Shown: one piece after another, positions 24,213 to 30,622 of the stretch
How positions within the stretch are numbered: the stretch's first letter is position 1
How the letters are laid out: each line of letters opens with the position of its first letter
DNA from: Nostoc sp. LEGE 06077
GTDB taxonomy: Bacteria > Cyanobacteriota > Cyanobacteriia > Cyanobacteriales > Nostocaceae
Assembly (NCBI RefSeq): GCF_015207705.1
Contig: NZ_JADEWI010000071.1
Coordinates: 1 to 35,272, forward strand
Length of the DNA stretch: 35,272 bases
Direction: 5' to 3'
Notes under the pieces: model-generated
Database searches by the model: none
The model's input: the letters and a program-made list of their open reading frames with translations, nothing else
Told to the model about the DNA's origin: nothing
Position numbers and translations under genes: made by a program

Positions 24213-25763
24213 ATGACAGAAGTAACTCTTCCAGCTTTAATTCAGCAGATGTTACAGCCCGGATTTTATCCCCACCCTGTAAGAGAACCTATTCAACTCA
24301 GTCAAACCCACGTTTCTTATGTGCTGCTGACGGGAGATTACGCCTACAAGCTGAAGAAACCAGTGAATTTTGGGTTTTTGGATTTTTCAACTTTGGAGAA
24401 GCGGCAGCATTTTTGTCAGGAAGAGTTGCGCTTAAATAAACGGGGAGCAGCTGAACTGTATTTGGAAGTGTTACCCATAACTCTAGAAGGAGAAGAATAT
24501 CATTTAGGGGGAACAGGAGAAGTTGTAGAGTACGCAGTTAAAATGCGTGAGTTTCCCCAAGAAACACTATTAAGCAACTTGTTTGCACAGGGCAAGTTAA
24601 CTGAGGCTCACTTAGCAGAATTAGGACGGATTGTAGCGCAGTACCACGCCAAAACCGAGACAAATGATTACATTCGCAGTTTTGGCGAAGTATCGCAAGT
24701 ACGAGCAGCATTTGATGAAAATTACGAGCAAACCGAGAAATATATCGGTGGCCCCCAGACACAGCAGCAATTTGATGACTGCAAAGCTTATACAGATAAA
24801 TTTTTTGCTGAAAGACAAGAACTATTTCACCAGAGAATTCAAAATAACTATATTCGGGAATGTCATGGAGACTTACACCTCCGCAATATTTGTCTATGGC
24901 AAGATAAAATTTTGTTATTTGACTGCATAGAGTTTAACGAACCCTTCCGCTTTGTTGATGTCATGTTCGATATTGCTTATGCGGTGATGGATTTGGAAGC
25001 ACAGCAGCGTTCAGACTTAAGTAATGCTTATTTAAATACTTATTTAGAGCAGACTGGCGATTGGGAAGGCTTGGAAGTATTACCTATATATTTAAATCGA
25101 CAGTCTTATGTAAGGGCAAAAGTAACGTCATTTTTACTGGATGATCCTGGTGTACCAGCAGAAGTTAAACAAGAAGCGGCAAAAACCGCAGCCAAGTATT
25201 ACAAGCTGGCTTGGGAATATACTCAATCCAAACAAGGAAAGCTGATTTTAATGTCGGGTTTGTCAGGTTCTGGTAAGAGTACAACCGCCAAATATTTAGC
25301 TCGACAATTTAATGCGATTCACATTCGCTCAGATGCGGTGCGTAAGCATTTGGGGGGAATTTCTTTGTCGGAACGTGGTGGAGATGATTTGTATACGCCA
25401 GAAATGACGCAGAAAACATATACACGGTTGTTGAACTTGGGAACTATACTAGCTAATCAAGGTTTCACGGTGATTTTAGATGCCAAGTATGACCAACAAC
25501 AATATCGCCAAGAAGCGATCGCCAAAGCACAAAAGTATCAACTTCCTCTCCAGATTATTCACTGCACAGCACCCGTTGAAGTAATTCAAGAACGGCTGAT
25601 CAACCGGACTGGTGATATTGCTGACGCTACGGTAGATTTATTAGCATCACAACTCAAACAAGCTGAAGCTTTTACTGAAGCAGAAACACCATACGTTCAT
25701 ACTTGGGATACCACTCAAGCAAACGAGACACAATTAAAACTTCTGAGCGAGAACAGGGTTTAA
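24213..25763 (+). CDS. APH-like kinase fused to P-loop ATP-binding domain
   Basis: The protein has 516 residues. Residues about 1-330 resemble the aminoglycoside-phosphotransferase/kinase fold: YVLLTGDYAYKLKKPVNFGF includes the nucleotide-binding lysine region, CHGDLHLRN is the catalytic loop and LLFDCIEFN gives the metal-binding Asp. Residues about 340-510 form an AAA/zeta-toxin-like P-loop kinase domain with GLSGSGKST (Lys355) and IRSDAVRKHLGG. The order is known from COG2187/COG0645-type proteins of uncharacterised role. It probably phosphorylates a small molecule; antibiotic resistance should not be assumed. It has its own promoter candidate and a preceding terminator. Confidence 0.88.
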   Translation: MTEVTLPALIQQMLQPGFYPHPVREPIQLSQTHVSYVLLTGDYAYKLKKPVNFGFLDFSTLEKRQHFCQEELRLNKRGAAELYLEVLPITLEGEEYHLGGTGEVVEYAVKMREFPQETLLSNLFAQGKLTEAHLAELGRIVAQYHAKTETNDYIRSFGEVSQVRAAFDENYEQTEKYIGGPQTQQQFDDCKAYTDKFFAERQELFHQRIQNNYIRECHGDLHLRNICLWQDKILLFDCIEFNEPFRFVDVMFDIAYAVMDLEAQQRSDLSNAYLNTYLEQTGDWEGLEVLPIYLNRQSYVRAKVTSFLLDDPGVPAEVKQEAAKTAAKYYKLAWEYTQSKQGKLILMSGLSGSGKSTTAKYLARQFNAIHIRSDAVRKHLGGISLSERGGDDLYTPEMTQKTYTRLLNLGTILANQGFTVILDAKYDQQQYRQEAIAKAQKYQLPLQIIHCTAPVEVIQERLINRTGDIADATVDLLASQLKQAEAFTEAETPYVHTWDTTQANETQLKLLSENRV

Positions 25764-25843
25764 AGGGTAAGGGGGTAAGGTATTAGTTAAAATTTTCTCC
25801 CTACCCCTACACCCTTACACCCCTATACCCTTATACCCTTACT
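25764..25843. repeat. Inverted and STRR-like G/C-rich repeat after the kinase gene
   Basis: GGGTAAGGGGGTAAGG on the left faces multiple CCCTTA/CCCCTA units on the right (25801-25843), giving a possible long stem as well as a near-heptameric tandem tract of TACACCC, TATACCC and similar units. It fills the gap to the next gene and may attenuate readthrough. Confidence 0.7.
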
Positions 25844-25849
25844 GAACTC

Positions 25850-26332
25850 ATGGCTAAAAATAACAACTTATTTAATTTCACCCCTGATTTTATTTCGCAA
25901 TTAATCTTTGGGTCATTTTTAACGTTCATCTTAATACTGACGGGTTCACCTGCATCCCTGAGCATTTTCTTGGGAATTCTGAGTGGGTTTACCTTGGGTT
26001 GGATTACCAATGCTAGTAAAAATAGTCCTCAAGCCCCAACAGTACCATCTTCTGATGGCATTGATGCTGGACTTAAATATTGGCTATTGTTCTTACTAGG
26101 TTTTGTCTGGTTGGGTTATTCAGCACCGATGAGTATCTTGCTAGGGGGAATAGGTGCTATTGGTGGCGGCTGGATTATTGCTTGGTGGGGTAGCAAAGAA
26201 GAAGTTAGAACTCAGCTACCAATTGAAACTGTAGAAGAGGGAGAAGAAAGATCAACTAAACAGCAAAAAAGAAGGCCTACTCGCCGCTTCCGTCGCGCTA
26301 GAGGCATTAATTTTAGATTTTGGGAAAGGTAA
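25850..26332 (+). CDS. Small integral membrane protein, unknown function
   Basis: The 160-residue product has about four hydrophobic helices, at roughly 15-33, 36-52, 76-94 and 95-112. It ends in a highly basic cytoplasmic tail (KQQKRRPTRRFRRARG) after an acidic patch (EEGEE). The family is not recognised, although the length and layout suggest a conserved cyanobacterial membrane protein. The Arg-rich tail might contact nucleic acid or lipid head groups. The ATG at 25850 follows an STRR-like tract, and no clear ribosome-binding site is seen. Confidence 0.7.
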   Translation: MAKNNNLFNFTPDFISQLIFGSFLTFILILTGSPASLSIFLGILSGFTLGWITNASKNSPQAPTVPSSDGIDAGLKYWLLFLLGFVWLGYSAPMSILLGGIGAIGGGWIIAWWGSKEEVRTQLPIETVEEGEERSTKQQKRRPTRRFRRARGINFRFWER

Positions 26333-26343
26333 TGAATAAAGGC

Positions 26344-26370
26344 AAAAGTTAAAAGTCAAAAGTCAAAAGA
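26344..26370. repeat. Heptanucleotide STRR tract (AAAAGTC family)
   Basis: AAAAGTT, AAAAGTC, AAAAGTC and a partial AAAAGA follow the membrane-protein stop codon. This is the same unit as at 2446-2473, where it is coding. Confidence 0.85.
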
Positions 26371-26418
26371 TTTTTTTCTTTTTACTTGGATTTTTGAAGT
26401 TACATATAATAACCAATT

Positions 26419-27210
26419 ATGTTTTTATACCTTTCCAAGTTGTTACCACTGTTTTTTTATCCCTTGGGATTAGCCAGTGTGAGTTTAGTAGTGGCTTTAA
26501 TCACAGTATGGAAACAACCGCGCATCGCCACAGCAGCGATCGCCTTTTCTTTAAGCTTATTATTGCTTTGTAGTAATGCTTGGGTGGCTAAGGCGTTGGT
26601 GCGATCGCTCGAATGGCAAAATCTCCCACCTCAGCAAATGCCAAGTGCTGAAGCAATTGTGGTTTTGGGCGGTGCAACTAAATCAGCCTTTTTTCCTCGA
26701 CCTGATGTTGATTTAAGTGAACAAGGCGATCGCATAATTTATGCAGCAAAGCTATATCGCCAAAAAAAAGCGCCTTTAATTATTACAAGTGGTGGTCGTG
26801 TTGATTGGCGCAATGGCGGTACAGCAGAATCGGCAGATATGGCGAGTATTTTGACCGAAATTGGTGTACCATCACAGGCAATTATTCAAGACCCTGATTC
26901 CCTCAATACTTATCAAAATGCGGTGAATGTCAAGAAAATTTTGCAGTATCGTGGGATTCAAAAAGTATTATTGGTAACTTCGGCTATGCATATGCCGCGA
27001 TCGCTGAAAATTTTCCAACGTCAAGGTATTGATGCTACTCCTGCACCGACGGATTTTCTTGTGACTCAAAACGACCTGCAAGAACTGGTTAGCACACCCA
27101 AAGCGGCATTACTCAATTTATTACCCGACACAGATAACCTACATCAATTTACTAGTGCTTTGAAAGAATATATTGGTAGTTTTATTTATGGCTTACGTGG
27201 TTGGCTGTAA
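26419..27210 (+). CDS. YdcF/SanA family (DUF218) membrane protein
   Basis: A 263-residue protein. Two N-terminal membrane helices (about 8-30 and 35-55) anchor a DUF218 domain: EAIVVLGGATKSAF, LIITSGGRVDWRNGGTAESA, DSLNTYQNAVNVKKIL and VLLVTSAMHMPRSLKIFQRQ. Family members include E. coli YdcF, ElyC and SanA, linked to cell-envelope precursor metabolism and permeability; the exact role is not settled. The catalytic-looking Ser/Gly loops and the MHMPR motif are intact. The domain faces the periplasm or cytoplasm depending on topology, which cannot be fixed here. Confidence 0.92.
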   Translation: MFLYLSKLLPLFFYPLGLASVSLVVALITVWKQPRIATAAIAFSLSLLLLCSNAWVAKALVRSLEWQNLPPQQMPSAEAIVVLGGATKSAFFPRPDVDLSEQGDRIIYAAKLYRQKKAPLIITSGGRVDWRNGGTAESADMASILTEIGVPSQAIIQDPDSLNTYQNAVNVKKILQYRGIQKVLLVTSAMHMPRSLKIFQRQGIDATPAPTDFLVTQNDLQELVSTPKAALLNLLPDTDNLHQFTSALKEYIGSFIYGLRGWL

Positions 27211-27316
27211 AAATTGTTGAGTAGTAGCCAGTTATTGCTAATAGCTATAATTTCAATAGTCTGAAAGTTTTGGTTGTTTAATATCTCAAAACTCAGCACA
27301 CTATGTTGTGAGAATC

Positions 27317-27541
27317 ATGCGCCAAGAATTACCTCATATTATTCCATCTCGGCAACCTGAAGTTGAAGAAACTTTTAATGCTTACCAAACCACCCATGAA
27401 TTTTATTATGAAGTCCAGCAACGCTTAGAGTTTCAGCGTTATTGTGAATGGTATGAGGCTGAAGCAGAATATCACCGTCAAGAACTCAAAAAAATGCGCG
27501 GCGAACTCAACATTTTTCGGTGGTTCCTTCGCCGCTTTTGA
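27317..27541 (+). CDS. Small acidic/aromatic hypothetical protein
   Basis: 74 residues from the ATG at 27317; the frame could also begin at a GTG at 27308. The product is helical and rich in Glu, Gln, Tyr and Phe (FYYEVQQRLEFQRYCEWYEA) with a basic hydrophobic end (FRWFLRRF). I do not recognise a family. Its stop is 5 bp from the stop of the convergent ftrV gene. Codon use looks like that of its neighbours, so it is probably real. Confidence 0.6.
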   Translation: MRQELPHIIPSRQPEVEETFNAYQTTHEFYYEVQQRLEFQRYCEWYEAEAEYHRQELKKMRGELNIFRWFLRRF

Positions 27542-27546
27542 GAAGT

Positions 27547-27819
27547 TTAGATAATTTCTAACTCATTCTCGCGCAAGTGGGCTTTAAATTTTTTACTAAA
27601 CTGAACTAATACTGGCAAGTTGGCACTAACAGGTCTACCTTGCCATTGAGTCACAATATCCACAATTTCGCCTTCTGAGCCTTTGAGGTCAAAAGCTTGA
27701 GAGCGATGTTCAGGATGATGGTAGACTACTACCGATTGATTAACACGGACGCGATCGCCAACTTTCATAAGAACATTTACACCTAGCTTTTGCGGTTCCA
27801 CAAGCATCTCCACAGCCAT
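27547..27819 (-). CDS. ftrV: Ferredoxin-thioredoxin reductase, variable (alpha) chain
   Basis: FtrV supports the 4Fe-4S catalytic chain (FtrC, encoded elsewhere), which passes electrons from photosynthetic ferredoxin to thioredoxin. The SH3-like barrel signatures are VGDRVRVNQSVVVYHHPEH and QWQGRPVSANLPVLVQFSKK with FKAHLRENELE. The canonical chain starts at MKVGDRV, which corresponds to an ATG at 27768. An upstream in-frame ATG at 27819 would add 17 residues of unclear value, and neither start has a well-spaced Shine-Dalgarno. A good promoter candidate lies at 27897-27924. The presence of this gene marks an oxygenic phototroph. Confidence 0.95.
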   Translation of the reverse strand: MAVEMLVEPQKLGVNVLMKVGDRVRVNQSVVVYHHPEHRSQAFDLKGSEGEIVDIVTQWQGRPVSANLPVLVQFSKKFKAHLRENELEII

Positions 27820-27896
27820 CCCTTATCGAACGTGCTGGTTGAAAAATCAACTGTTGAGAACAGTTATTTTCCCCATCTAATCAAAACAAACGTTCT

Positions 27897-27924
27897 ATTA
27901 TATACGTTTGCAACTTTTATACAA
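27897..27924 (-). promoter_or_regulatory. Probable promoter of ftrV
   Basis: On the minus strand TTGTAT (27919-27924) and a perfect TATAAT (27897-27902) are separated by 16 bp, 78-130 bases upstream of the two possible ftrV starts. Confidence 0.6.
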
Positions 27925-27926
27925 AC

Positions 27927-27948
27927 AAAGCCTGACCGTGCAGGCTTT
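27927..27948. repeat. Short perfect hairpin upstream of the ftrV promoter
   Basis: AAAGCCTG and CAGGCTTT form an 8-bp stem with loop ACCGTG. It lies just upstream of the candidate ftrV promoter. It could be a repeat or a site; no T-run follows on either strand. Confidence 0.5.
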
Positions 27949-28079
27949 AATCATCATCAGCGACAAATCTCTGACTGTTTTTTTTCCTCATTGCACTTGT
28001 CCACGCTTACGGGTGTCTCAGAAGCGCTGTTTGAGGATTTGTCTGCTAATAGGCTAAGAAAGACTTATTTTACGCAATG

Positions 28080-28199
28080 TGCGACTTTATCTCAAACCTA
28101 ACCCCCAACCCCTTCCCTACAAAGGAAGGGTAGTAAGAATTAAAGCCTCTCTCCGTTGCGGGGAGAGGTTTGGAGAGGGGTTTTAAAAAATAAGTCGCA
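28080..28199. repeat. MITE-like element A (120 bp) with TGCGACTTAT ends
   Basis: The outer inverted repeats are TGCGACTTTAT at 28080-28090 and ATAAGTCGCA at 28190-28199. Inside, CCTAACCCCCAACCCCTTCC on the left faces GGAGAGGTTTGGAGAGGGGT on the right, with an inner CCTCTC/GAGAGG hairpin near 28146-28168. The inner arms resemble those of the element at 34723-34880, whose outer repeats are different. It has no coding capacity. Confidence 0.8.
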
Positions 28200-28389
28200 T
28201 ATCGCGTTATTTTAGTTTTTCTGTGCGCTTTCACGACAGTTCCAATTCTACATCAAATGGATATTACGTTCCTAGATGCTGTGTTTGACAGTCAGAGAAC
28301 TTATACCGTTTCACTTTAAGTTTGATACAAATAGGCCGCAGGGGGGCAGGAAGAGTGGAGAGAAGGGGTGTAAATAGTGTGAGTTTTGA
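28200..28389. other. Remaining intergenic DNA before the PP2C gene
   Basis: The 190 bp between element A and the 3' end of the PP2C gene contain no gene. A G-rich run (GGGGGGCAGG-like) occurs near 28335. The open frame at 27790-28101 on the plus strand is produced by chance across ftrV and the repeat. Confidence 0.4.
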
Positions 28390-30321
28390 TTACTGGCGCT
28401 GTGGACAAGCTGACTGTATTGGTTGGGGTAATTTTCCACACATTTGTTGAAAGGTTTGAGGATTTAGTAGCCACCAAGCGAATAATCCCAGAGTTGTTGC
28501 GCCAACTAAAACGGCTAATAATCCGCCAACGTTTACTAAAGGCTTACGTCGATGAGATTTTTTGATTGGTGTGGGTATTGGCGGAGTTGGTTCTTCTGTC
28601 AAATCCAAGTCTAATAAAGCTTGGGCGCTTTCTGTCAAAGCCGGTTCTTCTACTTCTGGTGTTTCTGGTTCGACAATCTCTTCTGGTGGTGATAATAAAG
28701 TCACTGGGACTAAGTATTCTTTAGACAGCCGACAAAGAGTGAGAACAACAGAAGTATTATCATGTCCATTTTTTTGGTTGGCAAGATTAATTAAATTCTG
28801 CACGGTTTCGGCAAGGGAAACTTCACCTGCTAACACAGGGATAGCAAAATCTTGCCAAGAATTTTCCACCCAATCGTTATCACTTAAACCATCAGAACAC
28901 AGCAGTAATAAACCTTCTTCATCAATGATGAATCTTTGAACTGATATTCGCAAAGATTCAGCATCTTTTGTGCCTAAAGCTTGAGTTAAAGCCGTTGCAT
29001 CTTGTCTCTGGAGTGCTTGACGATATAAACTTCTGCCATAGCGGACTTCTCGCCAAGCTACATCATCATCTACGGTGAGTAATTGGCAGTAGTTACGGGT
29101 TATCCAGTAAGCGCGGCTATCTCCTATATTGGCTAAATAAAGTTCATGGGCGTTATCAGATGTCCATCCTGAGATTGTGGCGATTCTTTGGGGTAATTGC
29201 AACGCCATCACCAAGGTTGTCGCCATCCGTTCTCTACCTTGGCGTTTCTGTTCATCATTGCGGGAAGAAATTAAATTATTGACTACCCGCAAACTGGCTT
29301 CTAGCTGTTCTTGCAATAATTTTGGCGCTACAGGTTCAGTTTGTTCGGCGACTTCTGCTAATAAGGCACGAATTTGCAATTTTAAAGATTGTACTGCCAT
29401 TTGGCTGGCAACTTCACCACCTTGGTGTCCACCAATACCATCACAAACCATCGATAAGCGTGGCATGAGTGGATTATATGGTTCATCGGTACTGGGATAG
29501 CAAGTGTCTTCGTTTTGGGTGAGTTCTGTGCCGATGTCTGTTGCGCCTGCAACTTGAAGACTGAGGGGTAACTCGGCGGCGGCTGAGAGTAACAGCGTAT
29601 TCAGTTGAGTGGTGATAGTTTCTAAATCTACTGCGCGATCGCACATTTGCTCAACTATCTTCTGCAATGATTGAGCTATCTGTGGTTGAGCTAATGCTAT
29701 CAAAGACTGCCAAGATTTTCCTAAATCATACAAGCTGGGTTTTTCATCGGCTGGGGTGGGATGGAGTTCTAACAACCGCACACACCAACCTTGCATTCTT
29801 AAGTTATCGGGAATGATTAAACTTTGCTCAACTCCCTGTTCTGCTAAGGGTTGCCAAAGTTGGAGAATTTGCCATAGCCAATAAACTTGTCTAACTGCTG
29901 TGGCTTGTTCCCAAGCATCAGTCATGATGGGGTAAAGATTGCCTGTTGCATCTATCGGCACATTTTCTAGCAACAGAATATCATCTTCATCCTCAAAAAA
30001 AGCAACCCCATAGACTTGGGGAAGATGTAACTGCTGCTGATATAGCTTTAAGTAAGGAATAACAGCTTGTGGTAAGTCTTGTAAAGTTTCTGGTGGTAGC
30101 CCTGGTTGAGTATCTAACCATATTTGTTGTTGAATAACTTCATATCGCTTTGCAACTTGGGTTTCTGGTAAGATGTTGGCGGCTAAAGTGCCAGTAGCCC
30201 AGAGGTAACGGTGAATTAAAGGAGTTTGACAATTGGTACAGATGCGCTCTTCTATAGAATTAGCCGGGCGATCGCACGTTGGATTTATACAATAAATTAT
30301 GCGTTGAGTAGAAATCATCAT
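28390..30321 (-). CDS. Multidomain PP2C-type protein phosphatase with zinc ribbon and C-terminal membrane anchor
   Basis: 643 residues. The N-terminal zinc ribbon has CINPTCDRP and ICTNCQTPL (C11, C16, C28, C31). A region at about 40-240 looks like a degenerate kinase-like or helical domain (LWQILQLWQPLAEQGV). The PP2C domain at about 260-510 keeps the metal-binding acids: TQNEDTCY, CDGIGGHQGG (D294), ANIGDSRAY, LLCSDGLSD and GHDNTSVVL. The phosphate-binding Arg usual before NED is replaced. A Pro/Glu-rich linker precedes one membrane helix (about 596-618) and a short tail with two Cys. It should remove phosphate from Ser/Thr of proteins at the membrane. It lies downstream of the TPR-CHAT gene on the same strand, separated by 301 bp of repeats. 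Confidence 0.92.
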   Translation of the reverse strand: MMISTQRIIYCINPTCDRPANSIEERICTNCQTPLIHRYLWATGTLAANILPETQVAKRYEVIQQQIWLDTQPGLPPETLQDLPQAVIPYLKLYQQQLHLPQVYGVAFFEDEDDILLLENVPIDATGNLYPIMTDAWEQATAVRQVYWLWQILQLWQPLAEQGVEQSLIIPDNLRMQGWCVRLLELHPTPADEKPSLYDLGKSWQSLIALAQPQIAQSLQKIVEQMCDRAVDLETITTQLNTLLLSAAAELPLSLQVAGATDIGTELTQNEDTCYPSTDEPYNPLMPRLSMVCDGIGGHQGGEVASQMAVQSLKLQIRALLAEVAEQTEPVAPKLLQEQLEASLRVVNNLISSRNDEQKRQGRERMATTLVMALQLPQRIATISGWTSDNAHELYLANIGDSRAYWITRNYCQLLTVDDDVAWREVRYGRSLYRQALQRQDATALTQALGTKDAESLRISVQRFIIDEEGLLLLCSDGLSDNDWVENSWQDFAIPVLAGEVSLAETVQNLINLANQKNGHDNTSVVLTLCRLSKEYLVPVTLLSPPEEIVEPETPEVEEPALTESAQALLDLDLTEEPTPPIPTPIKKSHRRKPLVNVGGLLAVLVGATTLGLFAWWLLNPQTFQQMCGKLPQPIQSACPQRQ

Positions 30322-30328
30322 AAATAAG

Positions 30329-30613
30329 ACTTACGCATTAATAAAGAAATTCATCCAGATATTTGGTGATCATTATAGTAGGGGCGAACGGCCGTTCGCC
30401 CCTACAAATAAATGGTCGTTCCTACAAACGTTCGCCCTTACAAACATTTGCTCTTACTTACGCATTAATAAAGAATTTCATCCAATAGGGCGAACGGCCG
30501 TTCGCCCCTCCCCTACAAATGGTCGCCCCTACAAACATTCACCCCTACAAACATTTGCTCTTACTTACGCATTAATAAAGAATTTCATCCAATAGGGCGA
30601 ACGGCCGTTCGCC
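30329..30613. repeat. Tandem 107/127-bp repeat built around a perfect palindrome
   Basis: ACTTACGCATTAATAAAG begins three copies at 30329, 30456 and 30563. Each copy ends in GGGCGAACGGCCGTTCGCCC or a shorter form: perfect palindromes of 28 bp at 30378-30405, 20 bp at 30488-30507 and 18 bp at 30596-30613. Units 2 and 3 are identical over about 68 bp at a distance of 107 bp. Between them are variants of CCTACAAACATTTG. The array fills the whole gap between the CHAT and PP2C genes. The palindrome is a common Nostoc sequence from memory. Confidence 0.93.
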
Positions 30614-30622
30614 TCTACAAAT

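Noticed and set aside
24213-25763. Aminoglycoside resistance gene
   Set aside because: Only the APH kinase fold is shared. The fusion with a P-loop kinase matches uncharacterised housekeeping proteins, and no mobile context exists.
27790-28101. Plus-strand frame between ftrV and the PP2C gene
   Set aside because: It overlaps ftrV, its promoter and element A and has no protein-like features.
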